A DNA stretch of 64,000 nucleotides from Acinetobacter sp. WC-141 (lineage in GTDB: Bacteria; Pseudomonadota; Gammaproteobacteria; Pseudomonadales; Moraxellaceae). The notes beneath the pieces are model-generated. The model worked only from the letters and a program-made list of their open reading frames with translations. It was not told where the DNA came from and did not search any database. The DNA lies in the NCBI RefSeq assembly GCF_000313935.1, contig NZ_AMSS01000011.1:1-64000 (forward strand), given 5' to 3'. Position 1 is the stretch's first letter, and each line of letters opens with the position of its first letter. Of this stretch, positions 17,885 to 25,516 are shown piece after piece. The position numbers were made by a program, and so were the translations under genes.

Positions 17885-17899
17885 AAATAATGATTATTT
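17885..17899. promoter_or_regulatory. Fur-box-like palindrome
   Basis: AAATAAT-G-ATTATTT is a perfect 7-1-7 palindrome agreeing with the core of the Fur consensus (TGATAATNATTATCA) but lacking the outer TGA/TCA. It stands 55 bases upstream of the -35 element at 17954. In AT-rich DNA a chance match is possible. Confidence 0.3.
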
Positions 17900-17953
17900 C
17901 GTCCCTATAAATAGTTAAATCTAATTTATCTTTGAATCATGCATAAAAAAAGA

Positions 17954-17981
17954 TTGAGTTTTTATTTTTTAAATATATAAT
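17954..17981 (+). promoter_or_regulatory. sigma70-like promoter facing right, without a gene
   Basis: TTGAGT (17954-17959), 16 bases, then a perfect TATAAT (17976-17981). The predicted start is near 17988, within the left edge of the TetR-type operator. No plus-strand ORF follows before the tetR gene, which faces the opposite way. Confidence 0.5.
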
Positions 17982-17989
17982 CTGTTTTG

Positions 17990-18005
17990 TACAGACAGGT
18001 CTGTA
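17990..18005. promoter_or_regulatory. TetR-type operator
   Basis: TACAGAC-AG-GTCTGTA is a perfect 7-2-7 palindrome of the sort bound by TetR-family repressors. It starts eight bases after the -10 element of the rightward promoter, an ideal place to block initiation. The tetR gene at 18123-18686 is the obvious candidate for the protein, though the operator lies past its 3' end rather than before its start. Confidence 0.6.
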
Positions 18006-18026
18006 TATTTTGGTTCGGTAGGGTCC

Positions 18027-18067
18027 AAAAAAACGTCTAATTTTGAACCAAAATGACTTTCAGACGC
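18027..18067 (-). terminator. terminator of the tetR gene
   Basis: On the minus strand CGTCT and AGACG pair around an inner ATTTTG/CAAAAT hairpin and are followed by seven Ts (18033-18027). A second, longer stem (AGCGTGATA/TATCACGCT, 18068-18116) lies between it and the tetR stop. Confidence 0.55.
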
Positions 18068-18122
18068 AGCGTGATAGATAAGAAGAATATTAATATAAGA
18101 AGAAGAATATCACGCTTTATTT

Positions 18123-18686
18123 TTAAGCAGCTCTTTCGAAGTCGATTAATTTTTCAACTCGATTCCAATAATCATAAATTTTTATAGAACCATGTTCGAC
18201 CTGTGCTTGAATGGTCATACCTTCCAATATATTAACAAGTAATAAAGATAAAGGTCCTGGTTCTTTTACTTCATACTGGTTAAGAAGATTTTGCATGAGC
18301 TGGGTCAGCCAAGCTTTATATAAAGTGGCAGGTTGATGAGTTGATGGATATTGTTTTAAAACTTCTTCCAATGCTTTTTGAAACATGCAGCCATTAAAGT
18401 CTTCGCTATTAAACCAGTCGGAATACCATAAAAATACTGCTTTAATTCTCGCGAGAGGATCTAACTCATCATGTTTTGATAAGGCAGAGGTAAGAGAGTT
18501 TTGCAAAAGCGTATTTCGTAAAAGTAAGCATTCTTCAATTAATTTTTCTTTTGATGGAAAATGCTTGTAAAAAGTCATTTTTGCAACGCCAGATTCATTA
18601 ATGATGCGATCCACACCTATAGAATTATAGCTATATGAGTTAAAAAGTCTTAATGCGGTGTTAATAATGTCATCTTTTTTCGACAT
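18123..18686 (-). CDS. TetR/AcrR family transcriptional regulator
   Basis: A 187-residue TetR repressor. The N-terminal helix-turn-helix is intact: DDIINTALRLFNSYSYNSIG then IINESGVAKMTFYKHFPSKEKLI. The C-terminal ligand-binding part (DWFNSEDFNGCMFQKALEE) resembles the TetR_C subgroup that controls oxidoreductase or efflux genes. No target gene is adjacent on either side: upstream there are about 370 bases of non-coding DNA before roxA, downstream the orphan promoter with its palindromic operator. The ligand is unknown. Confidence 0.92.
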   Translation of the reverse strand: MSKKDDIINTALRLFNSYSYNSIGVDRIINESGVAKMTFYKHFPSKEKLIEECLLLRNTLLQNSLTSALSKHDELDPLARIKAVFLWYSDWFNSEDFNGCMFQKALEEVLKQYPSTHQPATLYKAWLTQLMQNLLNQYEVKEPGPLSLLLVNILEGMTIQAQVEHGSIKIYDYWNRVEKLIDFERAA

Positions 18687-19060
18687 ATTTTTTTAGCCTC
18701 TCACAAATGAATTGCTATTCGCTTGAACTGTGATCTGTATTAATGAGAATCTGGATCTTTAATTTTACAAGGTATTGTTTGTTATTGATAGAAAAAAGAT
18801 ATTATTTTTTTAAACCGCGTCGTTTAAATTTTAAGGAAAGAGTAAGTAAGAGATATGCCGTTTCTTAGAATGTAGAGTTAGACTTTTTGGTTTTTATTTT
18901 CATTTCAATTTTGCTTTAGTTTTAATAACATTTTCCACGCCTATTTGAGAGCTTGGGGTGCATTTAACGAATAATGATGAAGTGTATTTTGAGTTTGGTA
19001 GCTAATTTGAAAAGTAGACTTTTCCACTTTCATGAAAAAGTCTACTTTCTATTACAAAGG
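18687..19060. other. non-coding region upstream of tetR
   Basis: About 375 AT-rich bases, no credible ORF. It must hold the tetR promoter. At its right end is the roxA terminator (19011-19048). I see no palindrome here like the TACAGAC operator at 17990. Confidence 0.5.
19011..19048 (-). terminator. terminator of roxA
   Basis: AAAGTAGACTTT (19011-19022) pairs perfectly with AAAGTCTACTTT (19037-19048), 12 base pairs, with a T run on the minus strand. It begins 12 bases after the roxA stop. Confidence 0.85.
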
Positions 19061-20224
19061 TCACTCAGCAGGAGGTAAAAGCATCAGAATAGATTCATTT
19101 AACAAGTGAGCAACGTTTTCTAGTATTTCATCATCATTAAATTGGCTATCGAATGGCAGGCTTTCTCCATTGGCAATTGCTTTTAATTTTTGCTCAAAGG
19201 ACTCAGCTATAAATAGCGATTCACCATTCCCCCAAAAGTTTAAGGTTCCGTTTTGTTCTGTATAAAGTAGTCGAGAGGCTGGCTCTAAAAGAACTTCATA
19301 TCCTTCATGTAAAATTTCTTTTAAGTCATCGCCTTCGATTTCATCAGCTTCTGGAATATTATCCGGATATTTAGGTTCACTCATGTAAGACATGATAGCG
19401 GCATCAAGTGCTGATGAATCTTTTAATTGCGCCAAAACTAAGTCCTTTAGATAGCTCAGTTCAGTTGTGTTAATTTCACCGATTTGACTTGTTTGTTTAC
19501 GTGCCACATCTACAACAGGATTTTGCAATAAAGTATTAGCTGAAAATTGATCACTAATACGTTCCATCATCCCGGCAACATTAGGCATGCGAAAGCCAAA
19601 TGAGAAAGTTAGGCAATCATCTTCGGCAACGCCATAATGAGCCATTCCCGGTGGAACATAGAGCAAATCGCCAGGTGCTAAAATCTCATCAAATTGCACG
19701 TCTATTTCTGGTAAAAGTTTTAATGGCTGATTTGGTACAAATGCAGTATTTACATCGCACATTTGTCCTAGTTGCCAGCGTCTGTGTCCATGGCCTTGAA
19801 CTAAAAATACATCATAAAAATCAAAATGTTTTCCTACTGAACCACCTTTAGAAGCGTAGGAAACCATAATGTCGTCACGGCGCCATTGTGGAATAAATGG
19901 AAATTTTTTCCAAAGTTCAGAAAGGTCAAAAGAATAGTGGTCTACAGCTTGTACTAAAAGCGTCCATAATTTTGGTAACTTTTGAAAGTCACCTTTGGTT
20001 AAAGGTGAAGACTTGACGTGCCACTCGTTTGGATTTCTATCTTTTTGACGAATGAGTCGAGCACTTGCATGTTCCTCTAAAGCAAGTTCTTGCACATCTT
20101 GGGGTTCTAAAAGACCGACAATTTCTGGCAACCCGTTACGCACGAGTAAAGGTTTTTTCTGCCAATATTCTGCTAAAAATTGTTCGGCAGTAATATCACC
20201 TAAAACTGTTAAAGGTTGAGTCAT
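19061..20224 (-). CDS. roxA: Ribosomal protein uL16 3-hydroxylase (YcfD/RoxA)
   Basis: A JmjC/cupin 2-oxoglutarate- and Fe(II)-dependent oxygenase that hydroxylates an arginine of ribosomal protein L16. The iron ligands are visible: H133 and D135 in VGKHFDFYDVF, and H196 in PPGMAHYGV, in the double-stranded beta-helix core. The 387-residue length and the helical C-terminal dimerisation and winged-helix part agree with YcfD. It is the last gene of a minus-strand set DUF2237-maf-roxA, 31 bases after maf, and ends in a strong terminator. Confidence 0.92.
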   Translation of the reverse strand: MTQPLTVLGDITAEQFLAEYWQKKPLLVRNGLPEIVGLLEPQDVQELALEEHASARLIRQKDRNPNEWHVKSSPLTKGDFQKLPKLWTLLVQAVDHYSFDLSELWKKFPFIPQWRRDDIMVSYASKGGSVGKHFDFYDVFLVQGHGHRRWQLGQMCDVNTAFVPNQPLKLLPEIDVQFDEILAPGDLLYVPPGMAHYGVAEDDCLTFSFGFRMPNVAGMMERISDQFSANTLLQNPVVDVARKQTSQIGEINTTELSYLKDLVLAQLKDSSALDAAIMSYMSEPKYPDNIPEADEIEGDDLKEILHEGYEVLLEPASRLLYTEQNGTLNFWGNGESLFIAESFEQKLKAIANGESLPFDSQFNDDEILENVAHLLNESILMLLPPAE

Positions 20225-20255
20225 GGAAATAACCTATTTATAAAAATATCTAAAA

Positions 20256-20849
20256 TTAAGGAATTTGTAGACCAAGCTGCCTTAAAATATGGCAAAGCTG
20301 AATCATTGGTAAACCCATGAGTGTCGTCTGGTCTTGACCTATCATTTTTTCAAACAAACTGATTCCTAAACTTTCACATTTAAAGCTACCAGCGCAATGG
20401 AGGGGTTGATCTAATGCGACATATCGTTCAATTTCAGCTTGAGTTAAGGTCCTAAATTTAACTTGGTAGTGTTCAACAAGCGTTTGCTCAAAATTCCCAT
20501 CATGCCATTGCACACTGAGTGCAGTACTAAAGAAGACAGTTCGACCTGAGTTTTCGGCTAACTGTACTTTTGCATTTTCAGTGGTCATCGGTTTACCAAT
20601 AAAGTCACTAGGGGCATGTTCTCGCCATGCGACTTGATCAGAACCAATAATAATTGCATGTGGGTTTTGTGCAGCAATTACTTGAGCTTTTGTGAAAGCC
20701 AATCTTTTTGCAAGTTCATCAGCATGGGTTTCATCACGGGGACTTTCATCAATATCTGGACTAACACAGATATACTTAATCCCTAAGCGATCCATTAAGA
20801 CTTTACGCGTTTGACTGCTTGATGCCAAAATAATTTGTGGCTGAACCAT
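20256..20849 (-). CDS. Maf family nucleoside triphosphate pyrophosphatase
   Basis: Maf proteins hydrolyse non-canonical or modified NTPs to the monophosphate. The 197-residue protein shows the signature ILASSSQTRKVLMDRL near its start, then DIDESPR and the catalytic IIIGSDQVAW. It resembles the YceF (7-methyl-GTP) branch, but the subgroup is inferred. The frame is open far upstream, but the ATG at 20849 matches the family N-terminus and overlaps the DUF2237 stop by one base (TAATG), so translation is coupled to that gene. Confidence 0.92.
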   Translation of the reverse strand: MVQPQIILASSSQTRKVLMDRLGIKYICVSPDIDESPRDETHADELAKRLAFTKAQVIAAQNPHAIIIGSDQVAWREHAPSDFIGKPMTTENAKVQLAENSGRTVFFSTALSVQWHDGNFEQTLVEHYQVKFRTLTQAEIERYVALDQPLHCAGSFKCESLGISLFEKMIGQDQTTLMGLPMIQLCHILRQLGLQIP

Positions 20850-21232
20850 TACACTGCAAATTCCATTAAAACATCTAAAGGTACATAGCTTAATACAGCT
20901 TGGTGACATGCATGTATTTTGATAGGAGGGGCTTGACCCGCTTGATAAGCTTCTACCCAACGCGTTACACAGATACACCAGAAATCACCGGGTTTTAGGC
21001 CAGGAAAATCTACTTCTGGTAAAGGGGTAATAAGATCATTACCTATTTTTTGTGAAAAATTTAAGAAATCAGAGGTCATTTGCGCACATACGGTATGCTG
21101 ACCAAGGTCTGTTACTGCTGTGTGACAAAAGCCATTTCTAAAATAGCCAGTAATAGGGTCGAAACAACAACTTGCTAAAGGTTCCCCTAAAACATTTAAA
21201 CGATTGATTTGTGGATCTGGATGAATAGACAT
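20849..21232 (-). CDS. DUF2237 family protein
   Basis: A 127-residue soluble protein of family DUF2237, recognised from LNVLGEPLASCCFDPITGYFRNGFC split around its CC pair, and CHTAVTDLGQHTVCAQMT. It is cysteine-rich: FWCICVTRW and HACHQAVL also carry conserved cysteines, which suggests metal binding, though function is unknown. The same domain is often found in similar gammaproteobacterial operons. It heads the DUF2237-maf-roxA operon. Confidence 0.88.
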   Translation of the reverse strand: MSIHPDPQINRLNVLGEPLASCCFDPITGYFRNGFCHTAVTDLGQHTVCAQMTSDFLNFSQKIGNDLITPLPEVDFPGLKPGDFWCICVTRWVEAYQAGQAPPIKIHACHQAVLSYVPLDVLMEFAV

Positions 21233-21370
21233 AATGGATGAAATATCAAATGACTATCTCTATCATAATCAAAACTCGGGCTTTCTACAGCTTTTATGCA
21301 AAAAAACTAACCTTTTTTGATGTAATCATTTAAAATTGGCGCGTTTTTAAAATCATAAAGAGAGCTTTAC

Positions 21371-22558
21371 ATGAATTTTCAGCGCATGACTGACCTTAAC
21401 TTAACAGGTAAACGTGTTCTTATTCGTGAAGATTTAAACGTTCCTGTCAAAAATGGTGTGATTACTAGCGATGCTCGTTTACGCGCGGCGTTACCAACAA
21501 TTAAAGCTGCTTTAGAAAAAGGCGCAGCTGTGATGGTATTTTCGCATCTAGGTCGTCCTGTTGAAGGTGAACCAAAGCCAGAACAATCACTTGCACCAGT
21601 CGCTGCTTATTTGACAGAAGTATTAGGTCAAGAAGTTAAGTTATTAACAGATTATCTAGATGGTGTTGAGGTCGAAGCTGGTCAAGTTGTATTGCTTGAA
21701 AATGTACGCTTTAACCATGGTGAAAAGAAAAATAATCCAGAGCTTGCACAAAAATATGCTGCATTATGCGATGTATTTGTAATGGATGCATTTGGTACTG
21801 CTCATCGCGCAGAAGCATCTACCGAAGGTGTTGCTCGTTTTGCACCTGTTGCGGCAGCTGGTCCTTTATTGGCAGCTGAATTAGATGCATTAGGCCGTGC
21901 AATGCAAACACCTGAAAAGCCTATGGTTGCAATTGTTGCAGGTTCTAAAGTTTCAACTAAACTTGATGTTCTAAACTCTCTTTCTAGTATTTGTGATCAA
22001 CTTATCGTTGGTGGTGGGATTGCAAATACATTCTTAGCAGCTGCTGGTTTTAATGTTGGTAAATCATTATATGAAGCTGACTTAGTTGAAACTGCAAAAC
22101 AAATTGCTGCGAAAGTAAGTGTTCCACTTCCTACAGATGTAGTGGTTGCTGATGCATCGCAAATTAATTTTGAAGATTTCTTGGGTTCTTTAGCAGCAGC
22201 ACAAGCTGTTGTGAAGAAAGTAGAAGACGTTACTGCAAATGATATGATTTTGGATGTTGGTCCAGAAACTGCTAAAGCATTTGCTAATATTTTAACAACA
22301 TCAAAAACGATTCTGTGGAATGGCCCTGTAGGCGTATTTGAAGTTGATCAATTTGGTGAAGGTACTAAAGCACTTTCTCTTGCAGTTGCCCAATCTGCTG
22401 GTTTCTCTATTGCTGGTGGTGGAGATACTTTAGCTGCGATTGATAAGTATAACGTTGCTGATCAAATTGGTTATATTTCTACAGGTGGCGGTGCATTCCT
22501 TGAGTTTGTTGAAGGGAAGACTTTGCCAGCAGTTGCTGTACTACTTGAGCGTGCTTAA
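21371..22558 (+). CDS. pgk: Phosphoglycerate kinase
   Basis: Pgk interconverts 1,3-bisphosphoglycerate and 3-phosphoglycerate with ATP. The 395-residue protein has all classic blocks: [13 protein letters not shown] at the N-terminus, [18 protein letters not shown], the nucleotide site GGGIANTFL, and the C-terminal [12 protein letters not shown]. The start ATG follows GAGAGC. A terminator follows, then a small lipoprotein gene and fba, giving a lower-glycolysis/gluconeogenesis cluster in an organism that uses these enzymes mainly for gluconeogenesis. Confidence 0.97.
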   Translation: MNFQRMTDLNLTGKRVLIREDLNVPVKNGVITSDARLRAALPTIKAALEKGAAVMVFSHLGRPVEGEPKPEQSLAPVAAYLTEVLGQEVKLLTDYLDGVEVEAGQVVLLENVRFNHGEKKNNPELAQKYAALCDVFVMDAFGTAHRAEASTEGVARFAPVAAAGPLLAAELDALGRAMQTPEKPMVAIVAGSKVSTKLDVLNSLSSICDQLIVGGGIANTFLAAAGFNVGKSLYEADLVETAKQIAAKVSVPLPTDVVVADASQINFEDFLGSLAAAQAVVKKVEDVTANDMILDVGPETAKAFANILTTSKTILWNGPVGVFEVDQFGEGTKALSLAVAQSAGFSIAGGGDTLAAIDKYNVADQIGYISTGGGAFLEFVEGKTLPAVAVLLERA

Positions 22559-22575
22559 TACTGTTATCTAAAAAG

Positions 22576-22605
22576 AAGAAGGGATTGGGCCACCAATCTC
22601 TTTTT
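22576..22605 (+). terminator. terminator of pgk
   Basis: GGATTGG (22582-22588) pairs with CCAATCT (22593-22599, one G-U), with A and T runs outside, 20 bases past the pgk stop. Confidence 0.75.
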
Positions 22606-22678
22606 CATTGATAAGTCATTAAACTGTCATATATCTGCAATAAAATAATGAGCATTAAATCACCAACTGTGGACAATA

Positions 22679-22927
22679 GTGATGAATTTAAAGCTTACAT
22701 TTGCTGCTCTGTTAATTTTACCGATGATGCTAACTGCTTGTGCTAAGAAAGATGAGGCATCGCAGGCTGGTCAAGAATCGGCAGCTTCTACTGCTGTTTC
22801 TGACAAAGTAACGCCTGAGCAACAAGCAGCGATTGATGCGATTGATAAGCCAGTTTTAGATGAAAAGAATACTGATGTGGTTGAAGGTAGTGCATCAAGT
22901 GAGGCTGCTGCTTCAGAAACACATTAA
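22679..22927 (+). CDS. small lipoprotein
   Basis: An 82-residue lipoprotein of unknown function. The N-terminal signal MMNLKLTFAALLILPMML ends in lipobox LTAC with C21 as the lipidation site. The mature part of about 61 residues is hydrophilic, Ala/Ser/Glu-rich and likely unstructured (SEAAASE near the end). The residues after the cysteine are AKK, not an Asp retention signal, so an outer-membrane location is likely. It lies between pgk and fba with its own terminator. Confidence 0.8.
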   Translation: MMNLKLTFAALLILPMMLTACAKKDEASQAGQESAASTAVSDKVTPEQQAAIDAIDKPVLDEKNTDVVEGSASSEAAASETH

Positions 22928-22943
22928 TTTGTTGTTTTTTGTT

Positions 22944-22975
22944 AAAAAATCCCTGCATATGCGGGGATTTTTTTT
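22944..22975 (+). terminator. terminator of the small lipoprotein gene
   Basis: AAAAAATCCC...GGGATTTTTT with the inner TGCATATGC; a strong hairpin with a T8 tail. Confidence 0.88.
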
Positions 22976-23048
22976 GAAATACTGTGATTTGTTGCTGAAT
23001 TGAAATAAATGAAAGGGTAGAATAACCCGCACTACCTGGGAGGATATT

Positions 23049-24086
23049 ATGGCACTCATTTCAATGCGCCAGCTCTTGGATCACGCTGCTGAACATAACT
23101 ACGGCGTACCAGCATTTAACGTAAATAACTTAGAACAAATGCGCGCAATCATGCTTGCCGCAGATGCAACCAATTCACCTGTAATTGTTCAAGCATCAGC
23201 TGGAGCTCGCAAATATGCAGGCGCTCCATTCTTACGCCATCTTATTTTGGCTGCAATTGAAGAATGGCCACATATTCCAGTGGTAATGCACCAAGACCAT
23301 GGGACAAGCCCTGATATTTGTCAGCGTTCAATTCAGCTTGGCTTTAGCTCAGTAATGATGGACGGTTCATTAGGTGTAGATGGTAAGACACCTACAACTT
23401 ACGAATACAACGTTGATGTAACTCGTAATGTTGTTGCTTTAGCACATGCATGTGGTGTTTCTGTCGAAGGTGAAATTGGCTGTTTAGGTAGCCTTGAAAC
23501 TGGTATGGCTGGTGAAGAGGATGGTGTTGGTGCGGAAGGCGTACTTGACCACTCACAACTTTTGACTTCTGTTGAAGAAGCGACTCAATTCGTTGCTGAT
23601 ACAAATGTTGATGCACTAGCAATTGCAGTAGGTACTTCACACGGTGCGTATAAATTTACGCGTCCACCTACAGGCGATATCTTGGCAATTGACCGCATCA
23701 AAGAAATTCATGCAGCATTACCAAATACTCACCTTGTAATGCATGGTTCAAGTTCTGTGCCGCAAGAATGGTTGAAAGTAATCAACGAGTTTGGTGGAGA
23801 TATTAAAGAGACTTATGGTGTGCCTGTTGAACAGCTTGTAGAAGCAATTAAACATGGTGTACGTAAGATTAATATCGATACAGACTTACGTTTAGCATCT
23901 ACTGGTGCAATTCGTCAGTTTATGGCTGAAAACCCAGCTGAGTTCGATCCACGTAAATACTTTGCTAAAACTGTAGATTCAATGAAGCAAATTTGTATTG
24001 ATCGTTATGAAGCGTTTGGTACAGCTGGAAATGCTGACAAGATTCGCCCAATTTCTTTAGAGAAAATGGTTGATCGTTATAAATAA
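23049..24086 (+). CDS. fba: Fructose-bisphosphate aldolase, class II
   Basis: A zinc-dependent class II aldolase, cleaving or making fructose 1,6-bisphosphate. The 345 residues contain the zinc and substrate blocks: [44 protein letters not shown] and the [12 protein letters not shown] phosphate site. This is the CbbA/Calvin-type branch of class II enzymes. A near-consensus GGGAGGA ribosome-binding site stands before the ATG, in line with high expression. Confidence 0.97.
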   Translation: MALISMRQLLDHAAEHNYGVPAFNVNNLEQMRAIMLAADATNSPVIVQASAGARKYAGAPFLRHLILAAIEEWPHIPVVMHQDHGTSPDICQRSIQLGFSSVMMDGSLGVDGKTPTTYEYNVDVTRNVVALAHACGVSVEGEIGCLGSLETGMAGEEDGVGAEGVLDHSQLLTSVEEATQFVADTNVDALAIAVGTSHGAYKFTRPPTGDILAIDRIKEIHAALPNTHLVMHGSSSVPQEWLKVINEFGGDIKETYGVPVEQLVEAIKHGVRKINIDTDLRLASTGAIRQFMAENPAEFDPRKYFAKTVDSMKQICIDRYEAFGTAGNADKIRPISLEKMVDRYK

Positions 24087-24106
24087 TTCCCGTCAGGGTT
24101 TAATTT

Positions 24107-24140
24107 AAAAAAACCGGTTATGTAAATAACCGGTTTTTTT
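24107..24140 (+). terminator. terminator of fba
   Basis: AAACCGGTTA and TAACCGGTTT form a perfect stem around TGTAAA, with A and T runs; 20 bases past the fba stop. Confidence 0.9.
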
Positions 24141-24163
24141 ATTAAGTGAATTTTATTTATAAA

Positions 24164-24188
24164 AAAACCTGTGATAAACACAGGTTTT
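24164..24188 (-). terminator. terminator of lptD-surA
   Basis: AAAACCTGTG (24164-24173) pairs with CACAGGTTTT (24179-24188) around ATAAA. On the minus strand T-rich sequence follows. It ends the surA transcript. Confidence 0.85.
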
Positions 24189-24205
24189 ATTGAAGAGAAA
24201 AAGTC

Positions 24206-25516
24206 TTACTTTTGTAAGTTCTTTTTGTCTAGGCTTGGATCTTTAATTTCTACATAAGCATTTGCACGTACTTCACGTAACCAGCTATCAATTTCAGTGT
24301 TAAATTGACGTTCACCTAAAATTTGACGTGCCATACGCTCTTGATATTCATGAGTCATATCTTTTTCGCGTTTTTCAGTTACTTGTAAGATATGCCAACC
24401 GAATTGAGTCTGGAAAGGTTCGCTGATTTCACCTACAGGAATTTCCTGCATTTTTTTGTCAAATTCAGGCACCATCATACCTGGAGTTACCCAGCCTAAA
24501 CTGCCGCCATCACGCGCAGAACCTGTATCATTTGAATAGGTAGCTGCAAGAGTTGCAAAATCATCGCCAGCTTTTAAGCGCTTATAGATGTTATCAATAA
24601 TTTGCTTGGCATTATCAAGACTAACCACTTCAGAAGGTTGAATAAGAATATGGCGAGTTTGATATTGAGGTACTAATGCTTTTTGCTCATTTTGTTTACG
24701 TTCAAGGAGCTTTAAAACATGTACACCATCACGTACTGAGATTAAGTCAGTTGTTTGACCTTCTTGTAATGGGGTAATACGTGCTGCAAGTTCGGCAGGA
24801 ATGTCTGAAAGTGGGCGGAATCCCATGTCAGCACCCTCAACTTTTACATTTGCAGTTGAAAGTTTTTTCAATGTGTTTATATCATTACTTTGCGCAAGCT
24901 TTGAACGCACTTGTTGAGCTACTGATTGAACTTCCTGCGGATTATCACCAGCAATACGCATATGAATTACATGTGCTTGGTTGCCTAATGCAGCTTGTCC
25001 CTGAGGTGACTTTAAGAAGTTCTCTACATCTTGATCACTAATTTTAATACGAGACATGACTTGTTGTTGGCGCAAACGACTAATCGCTAAATCCTCAGCG
25101 ATTCGACCGCGTAAACTTTCATAAGTCCCTGGGGCCATAGCATCTAACTTTTGCTGAAAGGCTTCTAAACTCTTAGTACCAGATTGACTTGCTACTTTTA
25201 GGACGGCTTCATTTAAGCTTTTTTCATCAGGTTTGATACCATATTTTTTAACTTGTTCAAGTTGTGCCTGACGCAAGATGAGTTGATCTAACACCTGAAA
25301 TTGCAAATATTGCTGAGGTGGAACCTCTTTTTTTTGTGCCTGAAGTTCGTGAGCGGCTTCAGCCATCCCTTGTTGAAGATCGCTTTTTAAAATTACGCTA
25401 TTGTCCACAATTGCCACAACTTCATCAGCGGGTTGGGCAAAACTATGCATTGATGAAGAGATTAGGGCAGCAAGGGTAGTTGCTTTAAAAAACTGTTTAA
25501 GATGCTTTGTCTTCAT
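24206..25516 (-). CDS. surA: Periplasmic chaperone / peptidyl-prolyl isomerase SurA
   Basis: SurA escorts outer-membrane proteins through the periplasm to the BAM complex. The 436-residue protein begins MKTKHLKQFFKATTLAAL with a signal peptide cut after SFA, then the SurA N-domain (EVVAIVDNSVILKSDL) and two parvulin domains; the second (TRHILIQPSE... SARDGGSLGWVTPGMMVPEF) is canonical, the first degenerate. The frame opens at TTG 25531, but the ATG at 25516 overlaps the lptD stop by one base (TAATG), so it is the likely start. It follows the conserved lptD-surA order. Confidence 0.94.
   Translation of the reverse strand: MKTKHLKQFFKATTLAALISSSMHSFAQPADEVVAIVDNSVILKSDLQQGMAEAAHELQAQKKEVPPQQYLQFQVLDQLILRQAQLEQVKKYGIKPDEKSLNEAVLKVASQSGTKSLEAFQQKLDAMAPGTYESLRGRIAEDLAISRLRQQQVMSRIKISDQDVENFLKSPQGQAALGNQAHVIHMRIAGDNPQEVQSVAQQVRSKLAQSNDINTLKKLSTANVKVEGADMGFRPLSDIPAELAARITPLQEGQTTDLISVRDGVHVLKLLERKQNEQKALVPQYQTRHILIQPSEVVSLDNAKQIIDNIYKRLKAGDDFATLAATYSNDTGSARDGGSLGWVTPGMMVPEFDKKMQEIPVGEISEPFQTQFGWHILQVTEKREKDMTHEYQERMARQILGERQFNTEIDSWLREVRANAYVEIKDPSLDKKNLQK

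Larger units (their letters stand above)
17657..18122. other. non-coding region with several regulatory palindromes
   Basis: About 465 bases without an ORF. From left to right: the ArsR operator (17666-17679), a 7-1-7 Fur-like palindrome (17885-17899), a rightward promoter (17954-17981), a TetR-type operator (17990-18005), and then about 115 bases dense in inverted repeats up to the tetR stop. Separate entries describe each. Confidence 0.6.
17988..18122 (+). ncRNA. possible TetR-controlled structured small RNA
   Basis: Predicted transcript from the promoter at 17954-17981. No ORF of note. Inverted repeats: TTTTGGTTC (18008-18016) with GAACCAAAA (18045-18053), competing with the small hairpin ATTTTG-AAC-CAAAAT (18040-18054); then AGCGTGATA (18068-18076) with TATCACGCT (18108-18116), followed by a T-rich tail. 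The last could terminate the transcript. It may instead be a scar left by deletion of a TetR target gene. No known RNA family is recognised. Confidence 0.3.

Noticed and set aside
20849..20978. longer N-terminus for the Maf protein
   Set aside because: The added 43 residues lie inside the DUF2237 gene and do not resemble Maf; the ATG at 20849 is coupled to the DUF2237 stop.
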